A stretch of 64,000 bases of DNA from Hetaerina americana (lineage: Eukaryota; Arthropoda; Insecta; Odonata; Calopterygidae). Of this stretch, positions 24,801-35,735 are shown in pieces. Location of the stretch: assembly GCA_022747635.1 (NCBI GenBank), contig JAKTNV010000009.1:66494177-66558176 (forward strand), read 5' to 3'. A program made the translations under genes and the position numbers. Under the pieces are notes generated by a model. It saw nothing but the letters and a program-made list of their open reading frames with translations, was not told the origin of the DNA and searched no databases. Each line of letters opens with the position of its first letter. Position 1 is the stretch's first letter.

Positions 24801-26139
24801 AACCTTAGTTAGGAAACTCCTCTCTACTTCAATCACCAGCCCTTAACTTCCTTTGCACGGAGTGGCTCGTAGGGGGCCAGCTTTCATACTTGGGAAGAAA
24901 ACTAGCCCTTCGCGACATGGCAAGTGTGAGGTATATAATATTTCAAGAGGTATATTTAGTCCTTATTGAGAGACATTTGACTGAATTATTTTTCATTAAC
25001 TTCGTAACAAAATCACTTTCTCGTGCAGTGAAAACTTAAAAATACAGATTTTCACTCGCTGGACCATTTCTTCACATTTTGCTACAGCGATTCCAATCAT
25101 TGTCCGGGTTTTAAAGACCAACTTGAACGAAAACTTTATATAAGAACTATCACGATATGCCGTTGTCGGAGTAAAAGATGAAAGTACGTTTTGCTATTCC
25201 AGGGAACGTTGGCATTGAAGACAATGCACGATAACGCAACATTACTTAGACAAATAGATTAATAGGTACGTCGCTAGAAAATAGTACTTCACGGATGGTG
25301 ATGACTATGCGGAATCATCGGCATCAGTAAATTTTCCTTTGATCCATTTGAGAAAAATATGCTATTTAATCCAATAGTACTGAAAAAATGTAAAACACCG
25401 GGATAAATTGATGGTCTCGTCGTTAATACGGAGAAATATCCTTTCTCCGACTCCTTGACGCAGTACAACATACGCCTCTCCTCTAAGTGAACTTCTGCAA
25501 AGGTTTTTGCATTGTCTGATTCGCAGCTTTACCTCGCTCTTGTCACGTGCATTTTCGCAACTTAGCGGTTCAGCATCACAAAAAGGGATTTATTTATATC
25601 TCCAAGATGCCCTCAAATCGATAACAAACGAATGGATCGATCAAAATCTCTGTAAACATAGTAGATATTAATTTGATACCCAATAGTAGATCGATAGGAA
25701 AGGATTAACTTGGATAATGGGGAGGCGAGTGTGCGGCGCCAATACTTACGTCTTGATGTGCGAGAAAAACAGATCCCATTCAAATGAAATTAAATACGAA
25801 ACATGTGCCAACTTTTATTCAATTTTACGTTGCATTTATTATGCAATAATTAATTGTTTACAACTGATTATGTTAATCTGCAGCCCTTAACCCTTTCTGA
25901 AGGAGGTATACGTTACCTTTCCACAAAATAAAGAGAGGGTTTCAAATTACGTATGTCCTTTGTAGCTGAAATTTGGAAAATAATGAGGGAGAGAAAATCA
26001 TTACAATGCATATATGAGAGATGTATTATTATTATTTATTATTCTACATAATTAGGCGAATTTTAAATTGACAAAACTTAAAAACAATGCATTTCTTTGC
26101 CCCTCAAACAAAACAAAACCTTACGTCCGGTACTACGAT
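18801..26139. other. Intergenic, no gene seen
   Basis: More than 7 kb of AT-rich sequence without a convincing exon or intact transposon. At 20567-20610 and 20968-21010 short segments with GTAAGCCACC and GTAAGCCGCC look like copies of an interspersed repeat, but their extent is unclear. Open frames of 60-90 codons (for example 20049, 22261, 24003) show no recognisable motif. Confidence 0.5.
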
Positions 26140-26850
26140 AAACCCTTCTTCAATTCCGCGCACTTCCTTCCTCCCTCTACAAATTCACATGCAATGTAAA
26201 AGTTTTAAATATTTAATTAAGTTTAAGTGTTTAAATTGTGTGACCACCTTAATTTGATTTCCTTCCTCCCTTCGTTCTTTCAAACGTTCCAATCCTTTTC
26301 CTATTCCTTCCTCGCTTGCCTAACGCTACCCCTGTCACAGTTTTTATGCCCCATCTTTAATTAAAATATTCCACACTTTTCCCGTCTTCTTTGGATTTAT
26401 ACCCCAATAATCCCCTCTTCTTCCTCATATAGCCTAGCACCCACTCAATTATTTCCATTGTGTCTATTTCACCTCTTCCATCTTTGTCCACGCCCACATT
26501 TTAAAAGCCTCCAATGTACGCCTTGCTTCAGTAACCATTTTTCTACACGGTACAAAGGTATGCTTCAGATCAAAGTTTTAGCAAGCCTTTCTCTAACATC
26601 CTTACTGAACACATCCCTGTCATCCATTCCCTCCCCCTAGTGAAAATCCCTATGCTAATCGTAATTCTTCTTTCTATTCCAAACTACTTTGACTAATTTG
26701 GTCCAAAACACTTCCGAGATACGTTAATTATTCCTCCTGCTCTATTATCTAACTTTTTAATGTCATATTTAACTTAGTTATCCTCTCTCTCTCGAAAGCC
26801 GCATAGTCTTTGTTTCGTTTACATTTATTCTACCAGCCAGCAATTCATGA
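26140..26850 (-). mobile_element. LINE 3' fragment (copy 3), decayed
   Basis: It follows the order of the 3' third of the LINE at 5372: CTTCCTCCCTTC, CCCACATTTTAAAAGCCTCC, ACACTTCCGAGATACG and a Cys/Lys-rich coding relic in reverse. Many indels remove any open frame. An 82-bp segment (26177-26258) absent from the other copies is bounded by the direct repeat TTCCTTCCTCCCT, suggesting a later small insertion. Confidence 0.7.
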
Positions 26851-27309
26851 ATTACGAAAGTGTTAAAATATAGCTGACCAAGGAGAACTTTCCTCAACAA
26901 TTCATCGTCAAAGGCAGCCTATTCATATGAACTATTTTGTGAATTGTTTCCCCCATCCGCAACTCAGTTTTCGCCGCCTTAATTTTCCGATTCGGCTCTG
27001 CACACCCCCAGCAATTTACCGATCTCAAAACGTCCTTTCCCTTCATCCCTCGCCCAGACTTACCCAACATTTCTCCCCCTTCATGACAATATCTCAGTGC
27101 CTCCTTCACATATTTGCCTTCAAATTTCCCTCCACTAAATTCTATTTAATTTTCACCGTGTCCAAACAACTATTTTGATTCCTCTTCGCTCGTATAATTT
27201 GTCTCTTCTTTTTCCTTTTCACATCGGCAAAGATTCCAACCTAGCTTTATACTTGCTTCTCGAATTTCAAAATTCAAGACTATACCATTTCATCACCGCA
27301 CTGAGACGG
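26851..27309. other. Pyrimidine-rich non-coding block
   Basis: The plus strand is strongly C/T-rich, like the antisense side of the LINE copies, but no LINE motif could be matched. The minus frame 26894-27109 has several Cys and Gly residues and no known family signature. Confidence 0.3.
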
Positions 27310-27398
27310 CAATTGATCCGAAGGTCGGTTTGATGATTGAAGATAGAGATCACCTAATACTAATTCCAGCGGCATGTGAAAATATCACGGTAGGGGGA
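27310..27398 (-). mobile_element. tRNA-derived SINE family A, copy 4 (3' part)
   Basis: It matches only the 3' part of copy 1: CAATTGATCCGAAGGTCGG, AGATCACC and TATCACGGTAGGGGG. The tRNA head is absent, and the match stops within two or three bases of a mariner relic. Confidence 0.7.
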
Positions 27399-27660
27399 CT
27401 TGTTTGAATTGCTACCTGATGCACCCTATTCGCCAGATTTAGACCCCTCGGATAATTTTCTGTTCTCTTAAAAATTGAAAACTTAATACTTGAAAAAATG
27501 GCTCGGTGGTCAAAGATTTCCCAACCGTGAAGAAGTGATGTCGGCAGTCAATGGCAATGTTTAGGAGATAAACAGTTCTTATTATAAAAAGAGAATCGAA
27601 CTTATTGAACATCGCTGGGTAAAGTGTATAGAGCTGAAAGGAGATGATGTTGAAAAATGA
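27399..27660 (+). pseudogene. Mariner transposase C-terminal relic
   Basis: The plus strand reads APYSPDLDPSDNFLFS, the mariner motif around the third catalytic Asp. After stops it continues as LGGQRFPNREEVMSAVNGNV and YYKKRIELIEHRWVKCIELK, ending DDVEK and a stop at 27660. Internal stops break it, and the N-terminal two thirds and both terminal repeats are missing or unrecognised. Confidence 0.85.
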
Positions 27661-28876
27661 ATACATTTTTTCCAAAATTTTTGTTTTTTCTTTGTGGGTC
27701 GGGTACTTCTGGGATTACCTCGTACATGTCTAAAGATTTCACAGGTGCGGGTAGCGAATGGTAACTTAGATGGGCTGGCAATGGAATAATAAAATACATG
27801 AAATTTACCATTTTCGAGTAAAAGCATTAACATCCGTCCTAATTTCATTCTAAACTCAAATACTTTCCGTGCCTCTCACCCATTTTTCCCATGTGGCTTT
27901 CCCGTTTTATGCTCTTGGCAATTTCTACGGGACATAAATAAATGTGCAATCCAGCGAGTAGTTTCAATAATTAATGAAACGGACAGAAAATCAGGTGAAG
28001 ACAATCGCATATTGACAAGAAGCAGGAATGGGACACTCCGAGGACCGGCAGCTTCAGAATGAGGATTATAACAGGAGGAGGAATGAAGGGAGAATGAAAA
28101 ATGGAGAAACTATAAGGTCGGGTAAAGTGAAACGGTAGCGAAGATTAAGGATTAGAAACGACGAGAATGTGAAGGAATCAGTAAGGTACTCATCATAATG
28201 GATCCCGAATAATTTTCATGCGAATTTTTTCCTTCGTTAAAAATCCGCAATTAGCTTATACGGCATGGTCGGGAACTCAGGCTTCCCTTTGAAATGATTT
28301 AATTTAGATCGATAATTTATTAATAAGATAACTTCAAAGTTTGTTTGTGGCTAAAATTAAAAACCTCCATTTTAAATGCTTCTAGGGTTCGGTGGTGATG
28401 TGGAGAAAGTGATAATAGCTCTCGATTACCATTCATTCGAATCCAAAGATATTGTCATATCCTATAGGCACCCTCTTAAGTCATTCACTCCCTGTGAATT
28501 TCGTCCATCGTTGATTATTATATTATTTTACCATTTTCATGCATTGTGCTATTACCTATATTTCACAAAGATCCGAAAAGCTCAAAATAATATACCATCA
28601 CGACTTACCATTCTCCTGAATATCAAGCAGAAATTCCGACCCAAGACACCAGCAGATGTCACTTACAGGTAAGTGAGGAAATCGGTCGTACTACATTAAA
28701 GTTTGGTAAATACACGACATTCTTCTAATTCCTCCAGATACGATTTCACGTAGTAGAGCCTGATTCCATTGACATTAATTCATTTTTGTTGACAAAACTT
28801 TCTCACAAGTTGTACTAAAATTCAGTTATTTATATCCAACAGATTCAGGCGAGATGTAGTGGAAGTTCGTCATTAT
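27661..28876. other. Intergenic, no gene seen
   Basis: AT-rich sequence with short frames only, none with recognisable motifs. Confidence 0.5.
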
Positions 28877-28960
28877 GAGGAAAACAAAATTTGCACTTTT
28901 CCACAGATTTAAAATCCGTGGAATATAAATCTGTGGAAAAGTGTTTATTTTGTTTTTCTC
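28877..28960. repeat. Foldback, 34-bp arms
   Basis: Bases 28877-28910 and 28927-28960 are inverted copies with a few mismatches and a 16-nt loop. Each carries GCACTTTTCCACAGATTT or a close variant. On the minus strand the outer edge reads CTGATGAGAAAAAC, so it may be related to the hairpin-GAAA family, though it has no stem II. Confidence 0.75.
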
Positions 28961-31369
28961 ATCAGTTAGTTATACTTGTAATATAAAGAGATTTAGCTTT
29001 CAGAAACGGGTCCATGCACGCCTCGATTTCCGAATACTGGAACGGAATATCCTATCCATGGCAAGAAAGAATTGAAGAATTGAAGGAAGGAAATTCCATA
29101 ATCTATCATAGGGCCTGGAATCGTCGATTTTGGCCAAATTTTGAGGCCTCGCGCAAACGATGTCCCTTGGCAGAAGAGAAACCGCCTCCCACCTCCCCTT
29201 CCCGGCTAATTCTGCCCAGCTACAACTTTCATTTTGACAACATAAAATTTGAATGAAAACTCACCAAGTAAATCTTATGCCAAAAGGCCCGAATCCTTGT
29301 AAAATAGATCTTTTTTCGCGCCTTAACTTCATCTAAGAAGAATTATCGTCCAAAATTCCAGGAGAAAACGTGAAAACCGAATTCCATGGAGAAGTCCACC
29401 GAATCAACGAACCGTTTTCCACTAATCTACTCGCTGGCGTCATTGCTTCATCATTCTTCTCCTGTCGATAGAAACACAAATAGAAACATTGATCTTTATA
29501 TCAAGATGTAATAGACTAAAGTAAGCTTTGAATACCGAAGTGACTGCTGAGCTCTGTGAAATCCGAAGAGAGCTTGTGTACAACTGTATGCTCTTGAGAT
29601 AAGAGGTCCTTGCTGATACACGCGCCTTAACGTGGAAATATAATCAGCCATCACTCGAAGATTGCTCTAAAAATAAACACATCGAAGATTTTATTCGCAC
29701 ATATCTCGCATCATTGATACAGAATTGGACTCTAGGAAATTTTATCTGGCAGTGGAGTGCGTTAAGGGTAAACAATTCAACTTACGGAAGCGAAGAGAAT
29801 AGATTTTTCCCGCGTAAACAACCCTTCAGATTTAAGAACGGAGATAGGGGACATCAAGTGAAAAAGAATGAAACAGGCGACATCATGGTTCTTACAAACT
29901 GGGTAGTTGTACTCGAAATCGATATCCGTCGGGATGAAATTTCAACATTTAGCAACGAATCAACTCTAAAAATTATGTCAAATCTGGTAAAATATGTGGT
30001 GGTTTCGGAAAATAATAAACATGACGTAAACTCTTTGCCAAGATCCACATTACTGAATAAGCAGCCAAGGGTGTAGTATCGAGGACCAATCATCGAAGGG
30101 AAACTTCTGACATGAAGAGGCAAAATTGAATTAATTTGATGCACGAATACTGTATTAATTAGTTGGCACTTAAATAAAACTCAATATAAATTGAATAATG
30201 TTAAAACATGGAGCACATTCAAAAATAAATAAAACTATTGCAAATATATAAGGCACGCAGTCAACTGGTGTAGATGTTGCCCATTTAAAGTAAGTAGATT
30301 AAATGAAACCATTAATATAATTTATGACTATGAATTTACAGAAAGACAGTAAAGAAACATCTCGCTTCAGAGAGAGAATGAATACAGGTTTGAATCCTGT
30401 ATCTTTGGATTTTCTTCAAGAATCAAGGGGCTTGCTTCAGATTTTTATTTGTGCAAGGATTTCTGTTTGTACATGCTTGTGTGTGCGTCCATTTCATATG
30501 CTTTCATATTTGTCATTTGTATTTTTGGAGCCCGCAAAATTCAATTTTACTCTTGAAACCCTAAATAGCGAACAATCAGAATATGGAACATTATAAATTC
30601 ACTTTTTCATTGCATTATAGGATTTTTTTAGCTAAAAAAAGCAATACACGTTTCTAATAGCTGACTAAATTGCTTTCCACCGTCGAGATCGCGAACAGTG
30701 ATCGAGAAAGAAAGATGCCATGTCCAATACAAAAAGGTTCCCATCCAGGTTTGCCAATTAGTGAGAGAAGGGTACCTTCTGTTTGCATCCTAATCATTTT
30801 CTAACACATCGGATGGCTTGCCTTAATATGCCGTTTATTGAAGAGAATAGTTCTTTCTACGATGGGTACTGAAAATTATGTGAATTCGACCTCAGGTATG
30901 TGAAACTTTCTTTCAATATATGTGAGCGAAAATCCCCTCTCTACGCATTTAATTAGACGTCACACCACTTTAATGATAAAACCAATCAATATTAATTTAT
31001 TTCCGACCGTCCCTCATGCACTTCGAAGGGGTTTTCCTGAGATTAAATCCGATGGCGGCAGGTCAAGGAAGTTTTCCTCTTTCTGATACATTATCTTTGA
31101 CATCCCATTTAACGAAGATTAAAGTCGAACAAGTTTACATAGATTTCTATCTTCTATTGTCAAGTAGTGAATAAATGTATTGAGGAAATCCTGTTGGAAT
31201 GGATCCACCAGGAAAACATAGATTATGGAAAGACACTCTTTGATTAGAACTCCCATCATCAGTGTTGATAAGTTAAAACAATACTTTAAAATAAACGGTT
31301 ATTAAGTGGACTGCTCGATTAAGAATGATCATAATTGTTTTTACAGCTTAGCTGAACTCTCACACAAGT
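28961..31369. other. Intergenic, no gene seen
   Basis: Includes frames of 80-120 codons (29014-29256, 29714-30076, 30324-30596) with no recognisable motif and no flanking splice or start context that would support a gene. Confidence 0.45.
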
Positions 31370-32250
31370 TCTTATGCTTCTTTCCTCTCTAAGCAATCTT
31401 GTAAGTGGATGTAATGCACTTCTTCCACCTACAAGTACTGTATCTCTCCAGTATTCGAAGACATGCTAGAAGCTGTTTTTTGATGGGTTATTCAAGTCTT
31501 GGCCTCTGCCTCTGATGATGATCTCGTATTATTTTCACAGTGTACCATAGCATGAAGGGGAAGGACAAATTCACATGAGGATAGGTCTGGACCATAGGGA
31601 GGATGAGAAACACACTTTACAGTGATTTTTAAGAGATATTCAGCAACGAAATTTGCGATATGCGATCATGCATTATTATCGCGGTGGAGAATTCAGATTG
31701 TTGCTTTGAAATTCGGTCTTCTGTTATCGTTTAGACCTTGGATAATTTTCTGTATCACCATATAATACGCTCCTCTTAAAATGAATTGTGTGTGCTGGTT
31801 CGACCTGCCAATTTACCACTCTCTGATGAACGAAATATGATTTGAGCAACTGCAGAAGTAATTACTTTGGCTTTTTATGGTGTTGGTAATCCCAGATAAT
31901 TCTTGATCAAAACTTAAATGTTTGCTATAAGGATCAAAATGATATAGCCAAGTTTCATCAACAGTGATAATCATCGAAATAAACGTTCTAATTTCCTATA
32001 AGATGAAATTACACTGCTGACAAACATACGCGGACTTCTTTTTGTTCGGGTATGAGCAGTCAGAAAGTAAAAGCACGTCTCATGTGTAATTCTTCTGCTA
32101 CCTGCGAGTCGATGATACCAAAATATTTCCCTGGAGCTCCTGATTCACTTTCGTTTGAAATTGATTGTCTGCCATCTTTAAACGTTTGAAAACATCCTCT
32201 GGCTGTCCTAAAGAAAGAAGCGGACTCAGTTTATAAGCCTCCTTAAGTCT
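31370..32250 (-). pseudogene. Heavily decayed mariner transposase
   Basis: On the minus strand IITVDETWLYHFDPYSK near 31925 is the first catalytic-Asp motif. RDNNA, a stop, then SHIANFVAEYL near 31670 matches the HDNA motif, and HPPYGPDLSSCEF near 31590 matches the SPDLAPCDFF motif. Order and spacing fit a mariner-type transposase, but stops and indels fill every frame. No terminal repeats were identified. Confidence 0.8.
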
Positions 32251-32539
32251 CAATCAATCAGCAAGAAAAAAAAAGATAAATTTAAAAAAATTAAGCTGTT
32301 ACCTATAATTTTCACCACACATCAATCAAATCATTACATATATTCCTTAGCTCTTTTCTCAAAAGTATGCACTCTGTTAGGATAGGGCTCAAATAGTTTT
32401 GCAGGAAAGGTTTTCCAATCAACAATTTTTTAGTAGAAGGAAAAAATTTTTTATTCGTTCTTCGTGCCCGGCATTTTACCCTTATTACTATGCCTTAAGC
32501 TTATGCCTTACGCTATACCTTATGCTTATTTTTATGTAA
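32251..32539. other. Intergenic, AT-rich
   Basis: No feature recognised apart from imperfect short repeats of TTATGCCTTA at 32480-32530. Confidence 0.4.
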
Positions 32540-32960
32540 GAGCCAGGACAAAAAATTGGCAATACAGAAATGCGAAGCTTTTGAACGAAAAAGAAGAATT
32601 CATTTCCCACGAGTAATTCGTTGTGCCGACGAAGGTGACGAAACGGCCGAGAAATGTCATGTGTGGGGACGGGTTCCGCATGCCTCTCACACGTGGAAAA
32701 AGCCTCCTCTTCCACGAAGAGGAAGTTTACGGCGAACACCGTCACAGACGAGGCCGACGGCGGAAAGGTGAAAGTGTAGAGCGACGCAAAGGCAAGCGTA
32801 AACAACGGCGACCGATAATCGGAAAGGGAATGAGGTCGGAAGGGGTAGGCAAGAAAGGACGAGGGAACTAGCGGCTCGAAGAAATGGCTCACTCCTGAAG
32901 GCGCTCGCTTCAGCGCCTCAAAGAAACGCCGAGCCACATAATTAAGCCAAGAGTACGCAG
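32540..32960. other. GC-rich, CpG-rich block of unknown nature
   Basis: This stands out from its AT-rich surroundings, with many CG dinucleotides and overlapping open frames on both strands: minus 32488-32991 (167 codons) and plus 32556-32871. A GGCGCT/AGCGCC hairpin lies near 32898-32920. No domain is recognisable. It could be an unannotated exon, a promoter-like island, or a fragment of an unknown element. Confidence 0.3.
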
Positions 32961-35230
32961 CAATACTCACAAGTCGCCTGAACATTAGCAAATAGCTGCG
33001 AAAGCCTCCAATGTGATATGCGTATCAAAACGATTACGTTCATGACACTAATAATGGGGCGGATAGGGTGCAATTGTTCAGAAGTATCCTTGTCCTCGTC
33101 CCCATTGAGTTATACAGTTTACATGGTAATTTACCTGTAAGATGGTAATATTCAATTACATACTTTACTGAGTCGATGGACGCACTCAATCACTTTACGC
33201 CATAAAAACAGACGTACCAATGTGACAAAGAGTTTAAGAAACCACAAAACATCCCTAAAAATACTTGTACTATTCACGCGTGACCGTGACCTCAATTTTC
33301 CTGGAAACCGTTTTAATTCTCAAGAATTGAATTCGCAATTACGGTGAAGGGTGACCTACACCAGTTCATTTTCAAATTCTCCGTATCTAATCACTGCAGT
33401 TTTAAAAAAATAATGTTTACGTTCCATGCAAACAATGGCAAAGAAAAGGTGATTTTAAATTTTCTCTGCCGACATACATGAATTCATGCTTGCACGCCCC
33501 TGACCAATGAAAATTCTCATCGGAGAAAAAAAAATATCTTAGGACGTAGCAAGACGTTGTTAACAAAGAAGAGGCCGAAAACATGAAAACGTTATGCTTT
33601 ATCATGATTTTCGTAATGTGATAAGAAAATATATTTTTTAATCAAATGCATTTAAATAGATAAGGAGTGAATATCATACCATTATTAATAAGGCGTCGTG
33701 CCACAGTTATGGCAGATAGTTCCTCTCTTGTTCCACGAATATTAGGTGCCCCTTGGCCATTCATCCAAGCGCATATTCCAACTGACATATGAGATAAAAG
33801 CATGGTTATACCTAGTCAATACGAGATACATGGCCATGATATTCAATATTCGACAAAAAGGCCAAAGGAGAGTTTCAAAATGATCGATTCATTTCTAATT
33901 TTCCCAGCCCTTTTCGCACTGTTTAATGTGCACATTTCATTCGAAAATTCTTTTACGGAGAACTAAATTGGCTAGTCTTAGTCGCCGTCATTCTTGACTT
34001 AAATGGATTTGTACGGTTTAATATCAATCCAATTCAACGCTCTCTTTCTCGAAAATATTTATGATTCTTAAATCTAATAACTGGTAGGTTTAAACCAAAG
34101 CTTATGCTCACAAAGAGTGCAGCACGTTTAATTTTCGCTACGGTAATTTCGACGTTTTCAGCTTCCACTAATGATGAATTGATAAAAATAAACATAAACG
34201 ACGGCTAATTGGGACGAGTACGTGGTGGGCAAAAACAAGCAGTGACATCGGCCGGCAAACAATTCCGCTCCTAATACGTCCGTGAAATAGCTCCTTGCAC
34301 CGTGAAATAGCTCCATTGGCATAAACCGCAACGTCACCGCAGGTCAGATTTTTGTGTCGGTTAGACATCAAACGTGGGGTCCCGATACTGATTATTTTAG
34401 CGAATATCCTGAAATCGGAGTTGTCCTTTTCGTAAAGAGCATCAGGGCTGGATCCTATCCTTTCAATTCTCGCCAGAGAAATTCCGCGACTCCACTCTCT
34501 CTCTCTTCATCGTGAATTATACTTTATCATTTTTCGGTGCTTCAACCATGGTGTCTCGTTTGTTTACTTTCGAACTCCTCGACAATTAAAAAGTCGGTCC
34601 TTCGTAGTCATTTGTTTCCAATTGTAAAACCAAGAAATGACTAATCTCATAAAAGAGTCCGTGATTATGTGAATGCCTCGTCAATATATTAAATCCAAAT
34701 TTCGGATTCGGAACCCATAAAGTCTATGCTTTTATCCCCGATATCTAGTTCATTTTGAAGCTGAATTTTACTGTTTGCGAGACTAAATTTGGTGATGATG
34801 GGAATTAATTTAAATCTATCAAATATATTTCATAAAATGCAATATTCTTCTGCAGATTTTCTGAACTATGACCAGTTATTTGGGTTATTTTCGTTGTTCC
34901 CCTTCTTTTCCTAAATAAATATTTTGCTCGCAAATTTACTTGCCTCCTAGTTAAAATCATAAAAACTATTATCTCTACTTCAAAGTAATTTTTCATTAAA
35001 GCTAGAAGATTTGTTAGTATTTACTGATTAGAATCCATCTCTAAGCAATTGCATTTCTGTTCTTTATCATCTTTCATACTATTCTGATTGATTTCTGAAC
35101 GGAGTCTATTTCTATTCTCGGTACCTATCCTCTGATAACCAAGCTCAGGAGTCGCTCCTTCAGGTTTCTCCCGCAGCCCCGCGTCAATTTCCCCCAAAAG
35201 CCTCCGCCTTATCAGTCCATTCCCTCCCTC
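32961..35230. other. Upstream flank of NPC2-like gene
   Basis: No gene recognised. A 14-bp direct repeat CCGTGAAATAGCTC occurs twice at 34278-34315. Composition becomes more pyrimidine-rich toward the promoter. Confidence 0.5.
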
Positions 35231-35238
35231 TATATATA
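35231..35238 (+). promoter_or_regulatory. TATA box of NPC2-like gene
   Basis: TATATATA follows a C/T-rich stretch and lies 142 bases before the ATG at 35373. A transcription start about 30 bases downstream, near 35262, would give a 5' UTR of about 110 bases with no intron. No sequence proof of the start site is available. Confidence 0.5.
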
Positions 35239-35372
35239 GCCAGCGAGGCTGCCCCTCCGCGACGACTGATCGCCGTGGAGCCATCGACACCCGCATACGA
35301 CACGTTGATCAACTTGACGATTCCTTTCAACTTAAAAAGTGTAACCGCCACCACCATCGTATTCATCCCAAG

Positions 35373-35445
35373 ATGAAGTTCCTTGTGGCCGGAGTTCTCC
35401 TTTTGATGTCCGGTGCCGGCTGCAGCGTCGTGTTCGAGGACTGCA
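35373..35445 (+). CDS. NPC2-like (ML domain) protein, exon 1
   Basis: First coding exon of a secreted NPC2/ML-domain protein. In insects this family binds sterols and other lipids and serves in lipid transport, chemosensation or immune recognition. The ATG is preceded by CCCAAG and opens a signal peptide (MKFLVAGVLLLMSGAG), probably cut near Gly16-Ser18. The exon ends with FEDC, the first conserved cysteine (C24), then a single base before GTAAGT (phase 1). All four exons together give 164 residues. Six cysteines, C24, C38, C43, C88, C96 and C137, match the NPC2 disulphide pattern (C24-C137, C38-C43, C88-C96, by family analogy). Confidence 0.9.
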
Positions 35446-35671
35446 GTAAGTCGCATTAAGCAGCGCAATTAATAAATAATGGATTAATACCAGTTATAAG
35501 ACTAGGCAGTCTACCTATGGTAAAATGCTTTAGGTAGCTTAGCGTAATAATTTTGCAGTGAATCAATATAAATGTTTTCTGTGCGAGAAATACATTAAGT
35601 TACTGAGTGTTATACTCCACGGTTTCAGGATTGATTCACTTACTAGTAGACTCTATTTTAAGATGGCTAAG

Positions 35672-35735
35672 GTACCTGATGATGCCGCAAGTCGGTGAAA
35701 CGCGCGAAATAAATTCTGTGCAAAAGTACAAAATC
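35672..35735 (+). repeat. Hammerhead-like repeat, group 2
   Basis: GTAC, then CTGATGA (35676-35682), a GCCG/CGGT hairpin with a CAAGT loop, GAAAC (35697-35701), a GCGC/GTGC stem and a second GTAC (35726-35729) that can pair with the first. This is the order of a type I hammerhead ribozyme. The triplet before the last stem is AAA rather than NUH, so it is probably not cleavable. Confidence 0.55.

Noticed and set aside
29714..30076. 120-codon plus-strand frame
   Set aside because: No recognisable motif, signal or splice context; AT-rich codon use looks random.
34278..34315. Tandem CCGTGAAATAGCTC direct repeat as a regulatory site
   Set aside because: Only two copies and no known motif; could be a simple slippage duplication.
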